NCBI GenBank assembly: GCA_028873845.1
Contig: JAPPNO010000021.1
Location: 1-45,978 of the forward strand
Direction: 5' to 3'
Length of the DNA stretch: 45,978 bases
DNA from: Gemmatimonadota bacterium
GTDB taxonomy: Bacteria > Gemmatimonadota > Gemmatimonadetes > Longimicrobiales > Gaopeijiaceae
The position numbers and the translations under genes are program-made. Numbering within the stretch: the stretch's first letter is position 1; the number at the start of each line of letters is the position of its first letter. The notes beneath the pieces are model-generated. The model did no database searches. It was not told the DNA's origin and saw only the letters and a program-made list of their open reading frames with translations. Shown piece by piece: positions 1-7,925 of the stretch.

Positions 1-66
1 CCCGCCCGGCCCGGTCCGCCTCAAAAAACTCGTCTAACACGCGGGTACCCTTTTCTTAGTGCGCCA

Positions 67-89
67 CCGCCCCCGCCCGGGGGGGGCGG
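67..89 (-). terminator. GC hairpin downstream of the ammonium transporter gene
   Basis: An 8-bp perfect inverted repeat (CCGCCCCC at 67-74, GGGGGCGG at 82-89, 7-nt loop) lies about 70 bp past the stop of the minus-strand transporter gene. No T-tract follows directly, so intrinsic termination is only possible. In this GC-rich DNA a chance origin cannot be excluded. Confidence 0.3.
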
Positions 90-160
90 GAAACGTCCGG
101 GCGGTTGGGGGCACCGCCGGCGGAGTTGGCGTCGGAGGCGTTCAACAACTCTAACCGGGC

Positions 161-1594
161 TCAGTCGGGGTCGCGGTAGTCACCGCCGTCGTCGGGGTCC
201 ACCATCAGGACGAATTCGGGGTACGCATCGATGCCGAGTTCCGCCGAGTCCTGTCCGATCTCCTCGACGTTGCGGGAGACCCGCACGCCCATCGTCTTCT
301 CCAGCACGGTCCAAAGGATGAACGACAGGACGAAGACGAACCCGCCGACGCTCAGCACGCCGATCAGCTGCGTCACGAAGCTCACGCCGTCAACCTGGAA
401 GCTCGCCGCCAGCGTTCCCCAGATTCCGGCGAAGAGGTGCGCGGGCACCGCCCCGACCACGTCGTCGATGCGGTAGCGCTCCAGGACCTTCAGCCCGAGC
501 GTACAAACGAGCGCGCCGACCGCGCCGATTACGATCGCCCACCGGCCATCCAGGATGTTGGGTCCCGCGGTGATCGCCACCAGTCCGGCGATGGCGCCGT
601 TCAGCCCGGCGAAAAGGTCCGTGCGACCGAGGATCGGCTTCGAAACCAGGATCGCGGTGATCACGCCGGCGCCGGCCGCCAGGTTGGTGTTGACGAGCAC
701 GTTGCTCATCTCCACGGCCTTGGCTGCACTACCCAGCGCCAGGGCTGAGCCCCCGTTGAAGCCGAACCACCCCAGCCACAGGATGAACACCCCGAGCGTC
801 ACCGCCGGGATGTTCGAGGGTGGCGTCAGCTTCACGGAGCCGTCCTTGCGGAACTTGCCCCACCTCGGTCCGACGACGAGCGCCCCGGCGAGCGCGGCCC
901 ATCCTCCGGTCGAGTGAACGATCGTGGAGCCGGCGAAGTCGGAGAAGCCTCTCTCGGCCAGCCAGCCGCCGCCCCAGGTCCAGGCGCCGACGACGGGATA
1001 GATGAAGGCGGTGAGGATCGCGGTGAAGACGAAGAAGGCCCAGAGGTTGACGCGCTCGGCCAGCGCACCGGAAACGATCGAGGCCGTGGTGGCCACGAAC
1101 ACCATCTGGAAGAACCAGTCGGAGGTGACGGCGTAGCCGTTCTCGACCACTGCCGCCGCGGCGCCCTCGTTCCCGCCCAGCAGCGCGGCCTCGTCGGCCG
1201 AAGGCCCGTAGAACCAGTCGAGCGCGCCGATGATCCCGCCGCCCACGTCGGTGTACATCAGGCCGTAGCCCACGATGTAGTAGGTCAGTCCCGCGATCGA
1301 ATAGAGCCCGATGTTCTTGAGGCAGATGACCGACGCGTTCTTCGACCGTACCGATCCGGACTCCAGCATCGTGAAGCCCGCGCACATCCACATGACCAGC
1401 GCGCCCCAGACCAGGAACGAGAAGGTATTGAGGACGAAGGGCAACTCCTGGGCAGCCGCGTCCTGCACGGCGGCCGCCACGCTCCCGGGCGCGGCGAGCA
1501 ACCCCCCCGCGGCGAGGATCCCGGCAAGTGCGGCCACACGGCCACGGCGGTTTGGGCGAAGACGGGACGCTGAGGTGAAGGTCGTTGCGTTCAT
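161..1594 (-). CDS. amt: Ammonium transporter, Amt family
   Basis: Inner-membrane channel that conducts ammonium or ammonia for nitrogen assimilation. The 477-residue product begins with an arginine-rich n-region and hydrophobic stretch (residues 10-45) that reads as a signal peptide, as in other Amt proteins. Family landmarks are present with correct spacing: Trp207, Asp219 and His227 in DFAGSTIVH match E. coli AmtB Trp148, Asp160 and His168, and His386 in AHLFAGIWG is the second pore histidine. A phenylalanine pair (161-162) sits where the Phe gate is expected. The C-terminal tail is cytoplasmic and acidic. The ATG at 1594 was chosen because GGGAGAG lies just upstream and the frame further upstream is not protein-like. 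No PII (glnK) gene is adjacent, which is unusual for amt. Confidence 0.95.
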   Translation of the reverse strand: MNATTFTSASRLRPNRRGRVAALAGILAAGGLLAAPGSVAAAVQDAAAQELPFVLNTFSFLVWGALVMWMCAGFTMLESGSVRSKNASVICLKNIGLYSIAGLTYYIVGYGLMYTDVGGGIIGALDWFYGPSADEAALLGGNEGAAAAVVENGYAVTSDWFFQMVFVATTASIVSGALAERVNLWAFFVFTAILTAFIYPVVGAWTWGGGWLAERGFSDFAGSTIVHSTGGWAALAGALVVGPRWGKFRKDGSVKLTPPSNIPAVTLGVFILWLGWFGFNGGSALALGSAAKAVEMSNVLVNTNLAAGAGVITAILVSKPILGRTDLFAGLNGAIAGLVAITAGPNILDGRWAIVIGAVGALVCTLGLKVLERYRIDDVVGAVPAHLFAGIWGTLAASFQVDGVSFVTQLIGVLSVGGFVFVLSFILWTVLEKTMGVRVSRNVEEIGQDSAELGIDAYPEFVLMVDPDDGGDYRDPD

Positions 1595-1917
1595 TGACTC
1601 TCCCATCGGTCGGGGGGGCGTGGGTTGGTCCGGGATATCTCGACCAACTGTCAATAGTCGGTCAACATACGGTCCCGGTGCGCGCCCGCAAGTGTGGCCA
1701 GGGTGTGCCAGGGTGGGGAATGGGCGGACCCCGCCCTCAACGAAGCGGATCGGGGCAGGGGGGAGCACCGGCTCGCGCAAGAGCCGGCCGGTACGGGAGT
1801 TCCGGAGAAAACCGGGGTATGACAAAACAGGCCGGCCCACAGAGGATGGACCGGCTCCAGCGACCTTCCCGCCCCCGCTCCGCCCGGGAACGGGGGCGGG
1901 AAGTTGGCTACCGCGAG
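1595..1917. other. Non-coding gap with terminator hairpin
   Basis: These 323 bases separate the STAS gene and amt, both on the minus strand. I see no convincing gene. The part near 1865-1903 forms a strong hairpin annotated separately. The rest should hold the amt promoter, but I could not identify a convincing -35/-10 pair. Confidence 0.5.
1865..1903 (-). terminator. 13-bp stem hairpin after the STAS gene
   Basis: CTTCCCGCCCCCG (1865-1877) and CGGGGGCGGG AAG (1891-1903) are perfect inverted repeats with a 13-nt loop, starting 15 bp beyond the stop of the minus-strand STAS gene. The stem is long enough to terminate or protect the kinase-STAS transcript. There is no T-tract, so it may act as a 3' stabiliser or with Rho. 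Confidence 0.5.
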
Positions 1918-2256
1918 CTACTTGGAGAAGCTGGCCCGCGCCTCGTCCGCCGTCGCAAAGACCTTCGTGAGGCGAACGAAGCCGCTGACCTCGAGCACTT
2001 CGCGGATGTGATCCGGCACGGAGCAGAGCGCCAGGCCGCCGCCGGCTTCGTTCGTCTTCCTGATCGCGATCAGGAGCACTCGGAGTCCGGCGCTGCTGAT
2101 GTAGTTGAGGCCACCGCAATCGACCACGAGGCTGCTCACCCCCCGGTCGATGATCGCACTCAGCTCCTCGTCGAAGTCCTTGGCGTTCGCGGAATCGATT
2201 CGACCGTCGACCACCGCGACGGCCGTGCTTCCGGAGTAGCTGGTCTCCACATTCAT
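1918..2256 (-). CDS. STAS-domain anti-sigma factor antagonist (RsbV/SpoIIAA type)
   Basis: Small cytoplasmic protein of 112 residues consisting of a single STAS domain. In partner switching, the unphosphorylated antagonist binds its cognate kinase/anti-sigma factor and frees the sigma factor or other target. The diagnostic loop YISSAGLRVLL lies at residues 52-62; alignment with SpoIIAA places the phosphorylated serine at Ser55. Start ATG 2256 is preceded by GGGAGG at a 7-nt spacing. The ATG overlaps the stop of the upstream kinase gene (ATGA), so the two are probably translationally coupled. A PP2C phosphatase encoded divergently about 1 kb away is the obvious candidate to dephosphorylate it. 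Confidence 0.92.
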   Translation of the reverse strand: MNVETSYSGSTAVAVVDGRIDSANAKDFDEELSAIIDRGVSSLVVDCGGLNYISSAGLRVLLIAIRKTNEAGGGLALCSVPDHIREVLEVSGFVRLTKVFATADEARASFSK

Positions 2257-2699
2257 GTTTGGTCCTCCCGGTGCGCCCCGAGTGGCTGCACGAGGTAAAG
2301 GCGGTTCCAACCGTCCACCCGCTCGTAGTTGAGCGCGTGAACGAACGCCTTGGTGAGGTGAATGCCGAGCCCGCCCACGCGGCGGTCCTCGGCGGAAAGG
2401 TCCAGATCGGGTGCGGGTGCGTCCCGCAACGGGTTGAAGGGCCTGCCGTTGTCTTCGAGGCGGGCCTCCAACCTGTCGTCCGTCAGGTGCAGGGCAAGCG
2501 TGATCACCGGTTCGGCGGCGTCCTGCTCGAAGGCGTAGGATACGACATTGGTGAGCAGTTCATCGAGGGCCAACTGGAACTTGAAGGTCAATCCCATCGG
2601 CAGCTCATGCTCGAGGGCGAACTGCTCGAACCTCTCGACTGCCTTTCGGGGTTCGTCCCTTCCGAGCCCGATTTCCAGATCGAGGTTGGCGTCCAACAC
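2253..2699 (-). CDS. RsbW-like anti-sigma serine/threonine kinase (HATPase_c_2)
   Basis: Predicted cytoplasmic GHKL-fold kinase of 148 residues, the switch protein that would either phosphorylate the STAS partner or bind and inhibit its target. N-box residues Glu47 and Asn51 (LALDELLTN), the G1 box DNGRPF (83-88) and the G2 box GGLGIHL (109-115) are intact, so ATP binding is likely. The start is GTG 2699 or the adjacent TTG 2696: both follow GGAGGAATC, and no upstream in-frame sequence looks like protein. The last codon overlaps the STAS start by 4 bp. No sigma factor gene lies in the window, so the output target is unknown and could be a non-sigma partner. Confidence 0.88.
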   Translation of the reverse strand: MLDANLDLEIGLGRDEPRKAVERFEQFALEHELPMGLTFKFQLALDELLTNVVSYAFEQDAAEPVITLALHLTDDRLEARLEDNGRPFNPLRDAPAPDLDLSAEDRRVGGLGIHLTKAFVHALNYERVDGWNRLYLVQPLGAHREDQT

Positions 2700-3339
2700 G
2701 ATTCCTCCGGGTTCAGAGTGTCGGCTCAAGGGGCCTCGGCCCTGTACTCCCGCCAATGGGATCGCCGGCAGGAACCCGGGTGCGAGATAGGTGTCGAAAC
2801 ACGTAAGCGTAGCTCCAGTGACAGGCTGCGGGGATGCGCGAGCGTACAGCATCCTAACATATCGGGCAAGTAACCCCAGGTCCAGAAGCCACGCAAGTCC
2901 GGTCCGCGCGCGGGCCGGCCACTCCCCGCAGCGCCCGTCCGCCTGGAGACCACCCGGCGCGACGGCCGGACGGCCGTCCACGGGGCTCCCCTCCATGCAT
3001 CCCGCGTCCCGGGGACACCTTCCGCTGGCGGACGCACTTTCCGCCATAGCGGCCGCGGAGGGCCCCTCCGCGCGCGCCGATCCGCTTGACGGAACCCCGT
3101 CGCCGTCCGAATATTGGTCCCCGGAGGCGCCGGGGCATCCCGTTCGGGACCCCGCTTCGGGCAGGCCGCAGGCAGGGCATCCGATGTGAACGGGTCCGCG
3201 CCGCCCGGCGCCTGCCCCGTGGTGGGCAGAATCGGGCACACCGCTTACACTTGATGGTTCATCCCCCCTGGAGGGGATGGTTCGCGCGAACGGCCGTGCG
3301 GCTCGCTCCTCTCCACATCCCAAACCTGGACGCTACTTG
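2700..3339. other. Divergent intergenic region of the signalling island
   Basis: About 640 bp between the minus-strand kinase/STAS pair and the plus-strand phosphatase operon. Open frames here have no recognisable motifs and unnatural composition. Near the plus-strand start there is a 7-bp perfect hairpin (CATCCCC 3260-3266, GGGGATG 3273-3279), a direct repeat GATGGTTC (3253-3260 and 3276-3283) and the palindrome TTCGCGCGAA (3281-3290). These are candidate regulatory sites; no clear sigma-70 promoter was found. Confidence 0.45.
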
Positions 3340-4494
3340 ATGGCGAAGATTCTGGTCGTTGACGACGAACCCGATCTGGAACTCCTCCTCCGTCAGAAGT
3401 TTCGGCGGAAGGTCCGAAAGGGAGAGCTGACCCTGGTCTTCGCCCAGAACGGGGTCGAGGCCCTGGAGCAGCTCAAGGTGCATCACGATGTCGACATGGT
3501 GTTGTCGGACATCAACATGCCCCAGATGGACGGCCTCACCCTGCTTCACCAGCTCAACCAGCTGAACTACGATCTGAGGGCGGTGATCGTAACCGCCTAC
3601 GGGGACATGAAGAACATCCGCACCGCCATGAACCGGGGTGCCTTCGACTTCGTCACCAAGCCGCTGGACTTCAAGGATCTGGAGACCACGATCTCCAAGA
3701 CGCTGGCCCACCTGGCGGTCATGCGGGAGGCGCTCCGCTCCCGCGACGAACTGGTGGCGCTGCGGCAGGAGCTCGGGGTCGCGGCCCGCATGCAGGAGTC
3801 GATCCTGCCCACCAGCTTCCCGGAAGACTCCCGTTACGAGATCCACGCGTGGATGACCCCGGCCAAGGAGGTGGGCGGTGATTTCTACGATTTCTTCAAG
3901 CTCGAGGACGGGCGCATCGGCATCGTCATGGCGGACGTGTCGGGCAAGGGGGTGCCGGCGGCGCTCTTCATGATGGTGAGCCGCACGCTGATGAAGGGGA
4001 CCGCCATCGGCGAGAACGATCCGGCGAAGTGCCTGGAGGAAGTGAACCAGCTGCTGGTGGAATCGAACGAGCAGTCCATGTTCGTGACCGTGTTCTACGG
4101 CAGTTTCGATCCGGCCACCGGCATCCTGGAATACGCGAACGCGGGACACAACCTGCCCTACGTCGTCAAGGCGAACGGCGACGTACACCCCATCGAGTGC
4201 GACTCGGGCCTGGTCCTGGCCGTCATGCCAGGTTTCGAATTCCCGGGCGGATCCATCCGGATGGATCCCGGGGACGTGGTGTTCTTCTACACGGACGGCA
4301 TCACCGAGGCCATGGACGAGGAAGGGGTCGAGTTCGGAGACGACGAACTGGCCGCGGTTCTCGAAGAGGTGGCGGGTTCCAGCGCGGCGACCTTCAACCG
4401 AAAGGCGGTGGAGGCGGTCCAGGAGCACGCGGGCGAGGCCGCCCAGTCCGACGACATCACCTGTCTGACGCTGAAATACCTGAGGGAATCGTAA
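3340..4494 (+). CDS. Response regulator with PP2C (SpoIIE/RsbU-type) phosphatase output
   Basis: Two-domain cytoplasmic protein of 384 residues. Residues 1-120 form a receiver: acidic pair Asp8-Asp9, phospho-acceptor Asp57 in VLSDINMPQMDG, Thr85 and Lys107. A helical linker (about 122-155) joins a PP2C-type phosphatase with metal-ligand motifs GGDFYDF (Asp181), MADVSGKG (Asp199) and SDDITCL (Asp371-Asp372). Such proteins dephosphorylate phospho-STAS antagonists when the receiver is phosphorylated, as in HsbR/CrsR-like pathways. Start ATG 3340 begins directly with the first receiver strand. It heads a tight operon with a periplasmic binding protein and a histidine kinase, and lies divergent to a STAS/RsbW pair, its likely substrate module. 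Confidence 0.93.
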   Translation: MAKILVVDDEPDLELLLRQKFRRKVRKGELTLVFAQNGVEALEQLKVHHDVDMVLSDINMPQMDGLTLLHQLNQLNYDLRAVIVTAYGDMKNIRTAMNRGAFDFVTKPLDFKDLETTISKTLAHLAVMREALRSRDELVALRQELGVAARMQESILPTSFPEDSRYEIHAWMTPAKEVGGDFYDFFKLEDGRIGIVMADVSGKGVPAALFMMVSRTLMKGTAIGENDPAKCLEEVNQLLVESNEQSMFVTVFYGSFDPATGILEYANAGHNLPYVVKANGDVHPIECDSGLVLAVMPGFEFPGGSIRMDPGDVVFFYTDGITEAMDEEGVEFGDDELAAVLEEVAGSSAATFNRKAVEAVQEHAGEAAQSDDITCLTLKYLRES

Positions 4495-5706
4495 ATGAGG
4501 GTGTCCCCGGTGGGGGCGGGTTTCCGGATCGTCATGGTGGCGGCGGGGGCCTGTGCGGTGTCGGGGACGGGGGTGCGGGGCCAGGAGGCGGGGTCGGGGT
4601 CGGGTGGAGACGGGGCATCCGCCGATTCGATCGTGTTCGGGCAGTCCGCGGCGTTCAGCGGGTTTGCGGTCGACTTGGGCAGCAACATGCACCTGGGCGT
4701 CCTCGCCGCCTTCGAAGAGGCCAACCGGACCGGGGGAATCCACGGCCGTGTGCTGCGTCTCATCACAGAGGACGACCGGTACGAAGGCGAGCTCGCGATT
4801 GCGAACACGAGAAAGCTCATCGCCGACGGTGTGTTTGCGCTGATCGGCGCGGTCGGTACGCCGACTTCCAGGGTCGCGTGGGGGATCGCCAGCGACGCCC
4901 GGGTGCCCTATATCGGCGCCTTCACCGGCGCGGGGCTCCTGAGGGGCGCGGACCAGCCCTGGGTGGTCAATCTGCGGGCGTCCTACATCCAGGAAACCGA
5001 GGAGATGGTGGCGCGGCTCACCGAGGACCTCGGGTTCAGCAGGATCGCGATCTTCTATCAGGATGACAGCTATGGACACGCCGGCCTGACCGGCGTGCGC
5101 CAGGCCCTGGACAAGCGCGATCTGCCCCTGGTCGGGCAGGGCACCTACGTCCGCAATACAGCGGCGGTCAAGCGGGCCCTGCTGGACATCCGCGAGAGCG
5201 ACCCCGAGGCGATCATCACCATAGGGGCATACCGGGCGGCCGCCCAGTTCATCCTGTGGGCCAAAAAGCTCGGCATGCGGGCCATCCACCTGAATGTCTC
5301 CTTCGTCGGAAGCAACAGCCTGCTGGACGAACTCGGCGGCGACGGCGACGGCGTCGTGGTGACCCAGGTGGTGCCCTTCCCGCGCGACACGGAACTTCCC
5401 GTGGTGAGGGACTACCAGGCCGCGATCCGGCAGGTCGATGCATCCGCCCAGCCCGGCTTCGTTTCCCTGGAGGGGTACCTGGCCGGCCGGCTGGTGGTCG
5501 AGGCCTTGCGGGCATCGTCGGAACCGGGAGGTCCACCGCCCACCCGGGAGGCGTTCCTGCAATGGCTTGTGGATGTCGGCCCCTATGACCTCGGAGGGTT
5601 CGAGATCGAGTATGGACCCGGGGACAACCAGGGCTCGGACAGGGTGTTTCTGACCGAGATCCGGCAGGGGCGGTTCGTTCCCATAACCGAGTTGCGGCGG
5701 CGATGA
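4495..5706 (+). CDS. Periplasmic ligand-binding protein (branched-chain amino acid/amide type)
   Basis: The 403-residue product has an N-terminal secretion signal (hydrophobic segment about 10-28) followed by a type I periplasmic binding fold of the Peripla_BP_6 group: IVFGQSAAFSG near residue 46, a first-lobe alpha/beta pattern, and a second lobe around IAIFYQDDSYG. Proteins of this family bind amino acids, amides or related small molecules. The ATG follows the phosphatase stop without a gap, and the 3' end overlaps the histidine kinase start by 4 bp. No permease or ATPase genes accompany it, so it probably serves as the ligand-sensing partner of the kinase, as TorT does for TorS. The ligand cannot be read from sequence. 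Confidence 0.88.
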   Translation: MRVSPVGAGFRIVMVAAGACAVSGTGVRGQEAGSGSGGDGASADSIVFGQSAAFSGFAVDLGSNMHLGVLAAFEEANRTGGIHGRVLRLITEDDRYEGELAIANTRKLIADGVFALIGAVGTPTSRVAWGIASDARVPYIGAFTGAGLLRGADQPWVVNLRASYIQETEEMVARLTEDLGFSRIAIFYQDDSYGHAGLTGVRQALDKRDLPLVGQGTYVRNTAAVKRALLDIRESDPEAIITIGAYRAAAQFILWAKKLGMRAIHLNVSFVGSNSLLDELGGDGDGVVVTQVVPFPRDTELPVVRDYQAAIRQVDASAQPGFVSLEGYLAGRLVVEALRASSEPGGPPPTREAFLQWLVDVGPYDLGGFEIEYGPGDNQGSDRVFLTEIRQGRFVPITELRRR

Positions 5707-7925
5707 AGGATAGATCCAGGACACTGGACCACCGGCTTCACTCGGCCTTTGAATGGGTCCTGAAGCGGCTCCCCGACCGCCTCGGGGACTGGGTACGCAA
5801 GAGGACCGGCGGGCGGCTCGGGATCGGCACCCAGATCGTCCTGGGTCTGGGCGGCGGAGTTCTGCTGACCGTCGGCGCCATCGTCATGGCCCTGGTGCTG
5901 ATGTCGATCGTCAGTGCGCGGCAGGGGGAGGTCACGGAAGTCCATATGCCGGCCCTGGTAGGGGCCTTCAACGTCTCCGAGAGAAGTGCGGAACTCGTCC
6001 GGGCGACGCCACGGCTGACGACTGCCGACGGCTTGCCCCAGCTCGATTCCGTGATGATGGACGTGACGGTCACGCAATCGTTGCTCACGGAGGCGGTTGA
6101 TGCAGTCGTGGCGTCCGAGGCCGGTGGCGAGGTCGGCGCCGGGGTGGCGCCGCTCGTGGACAGCCTCAATGACCTGGTCGAGGAGATCGACCAGTCGATG
6201 AGGCGCAGGATGGACCACCAGGCGCGCCTCGCGGAACTCAAACAGCAGCTCGACGATTTCGTCCTGCAGTTGCAGAACGAGATTCTGGAGCCGGAACTGG
6301 ACGACCAGCACTTCTTCATGTACACCGGATTGCGCGAACTGACCGACGCTCCCGCCCCCATGTCCCAGCGCAGGACCACGGCGGAACTGGATCACTACGT
6401 CGGCCTCCTGAACTTCAAGGCCTACCAGAACGAGGCGACCCAGTACCTCAACAAGGCGCTGGTCGACAGCGACATCGAGTTGCTGGAGACCACAAGTGAA
6501 CGCGTCGGGACCGCGATCGCGAACGTGGATGGTTCTCTTGCCAGGATCCGCTATCGTCTGCGGTCGCGGCTGCAGTCGCTGGTGCAGGAACTGAGGGAGA
6601 TGTACGGAGCGCCCGACGGCGTGTTCGCCACGCGCACCGCGGAGTTGCAGGAGATCGCGAACGCCGAGGCGCTCGTCGCGCACAGCCGGCAGATCGCCCA
6701 GGACCTCGTCAACCGGGTCGAGACGCTGGTGGGTTCGGCCGAGCGCTCCGCGGAGAGTGCGGCCGAGCGCTCCAACGCGCTCGTGCAGCTCGGATTCTGG
6801 TCGTTGCTGGTGATCACCTTCCTGACGATCGTGATGGCATACGTGGCCTGGAAGTTCTTCGGCGAGCGGCTGCTGGTGAGGATGGGACGGCTTTCCAGCG
6901 CGACGCGTCAGATGTCGAAGGGCGACTTGGACGTCCAGGTGGAAATCGAGGGGGACGACGAGCTGACCGACATGGCCGGGGCCCTGGAAGTCTTCCGCCA
7001 GCACGCGGTCGAAGTGCAGCGACTCAACCTGGTCGAGAAGCTTGCGGCCGAGGTTCAGGCGAAGAACGACAAGCTGGAGGACACGCTCGAGAACCTGCGC
7101 CGAACCCAGCAGCAGGTCGTCAAGCAGGAGAAGCTGGCGTCGCTCGGAGCCCTGACCGCGGGCATCGCGCACGAGATCCGGAATCCCCTCAACTTCATCA
7201 ACAACTTCGCGGCGCTGTCCACGGAGCTCATCGAGGAGCTGAAGGAGGAGCTGGCGGACGCCGCCAACGGAGAAGGGGAGATCGACAGGGAGTACCTCGA
7301 CGAGATTCTCGGGGACCTCAACACCAACGTGATCAAGGTGAACGAGCACGGCCAGCGCGCCAACCGCATCGTCGAGGGGATGCTGGCGCACTCCCGCGAC
7401 GAGGCGGGAGAGGTGGAGTCCATCGACATCAACCTGATGGTCCAGGAGTACGCGAAGCTCGCGTACCACGGCATACGGGGCACCGACTCCACCTTCAACG
7501 TCGACATGATCCACCAGTACGACAAGGACGCGGGAGAGGTCGAAGGGATCGCCCGGGATCTGAGCCGGGTGTTCCTGAACATCATCACCAACGCCTGCCA
7601 CGCCACCCAGGCCCGTGGGCGGAAGGAAGAGGGCACCTACCTCCCCACCGTGACCGTCGGCACGGACGGACGCGAGAAGGACGTGTGCGTAACCATCCGC
7701 GACAACGGCACCGGAATGCCGGACGAGATCCTCAAGAAGATCTTCGACCCCTTCTTCACGACCAAGTCCGGTACCCAGGGGACGGGTCTCGGTCTCTCGA
7801 TCTCCCACGAGATCATTCAGGAACACGGCGGCAGGATCGAGGTCGAGACCGAAGACGGAGAGGGCACCGAATTCCGGATCACACTCCCCCGAAAGGGCTA
7901 CGAGCCGGTCACGGCTGCGTCCTGA
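5703..7925 (+). CDS. Membrane sensor histidine kinase with TorS-like sensor region
   Basis: A 740-residue kinase. TM1 is at about 45-70, a largely helical periplasmic region at about 72-358, and TM2 at about 361-385. A HAMP domain (386-445) and coiled coil follow, then the H-box with His490 in [12 protein letters not shown], and a C-terminal ATPase with N-box [11 protein letters not shown]1 DNGTGMPD and G2 GTGLGLS. The periplasmic N-terminal pattern (a conserved proline then serine/alanine-rich helices) resembles TorS, which reads the binding protein TorT. It is translationally coupled to the upstream binding protein and shares an operon with a receiver-PP2C protein, which is probably its phosphorylation target. 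It has no receiver or HPt domain of its own, unlike TorS. Confidence 0.92.
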   Translation: MKDRSRTLDHRLHSAFEWVLKRLPDRLGDWVRKRTGGRLGIGTQIVLGLGGGVLLTVGAIVMALVLMSIVSARQGEVTEVHMPALVGAFNVSERSAELVRATPRLTTADGLPQLDSVMMDVTVTQSLLTEAVDAVVASEAGGEVGAGVAPLVDSLNDLVEEIDQSMRRRMDHQARLAELKQQLDDFVLQLQNEILEPELDDQHFFMYTGLRELTDAPAPMSQRRTTAELDHYVGLLNFKAYQNEATQYLNKALVDSDIELLETTSERVGTAIANVDGSLARIRYRLRSRLQSLVQELREMYGAPDGVFATRTAELQEIANAEALVAHSRQIAQDLVNRVETLVGSAERSAESAAERSNALVQLGFWSLLVITFLTIVMAYVAWKFFGERLLVRMGRLSSATRQMSKGDLDVQVEIEGDDELTDMAGALEVFRQHAVEVQRLNLVEKLAAEVQAKNDKLEDTLENLRRTQQQVVKQEKLASLGALTAGIAHEIRNPLNFINNFAALSTELIEELKEELADAANGEGEIDREYLDEILGDLNTNVIKVNEHGQRANRIVEGMLAHSRDEAGEVESIDINLMVQEYAKLAYHGIRGTDSTFNVDMIHQYDKDAGEVEGIARDLSRVFLNIITNACHATQARGRKEEGTYLPTVTVGTDGREKDVCVTIRDNGTGMPDEILKKIFDPFFTTKSGTQGTGLGLSISHEIIQEHGGRIEVETEDGEGTEFRITLPRKGYEPVTAAS

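Noticed and set aside
3259-5724. Long antisense open frame over the phosphatase and binding-protein genes
   Set aside because: High GC keeps antisense frames open; it is rich in His, Arg, Gly and Pro without motifs, while the plus strand encodes clear families. The same reasoning removes the long antisense frames at about 5583-8099, 12156-15556, 18564-20969, 26749-29454, 36268-38556, 39672-41579 and 42833-45640.
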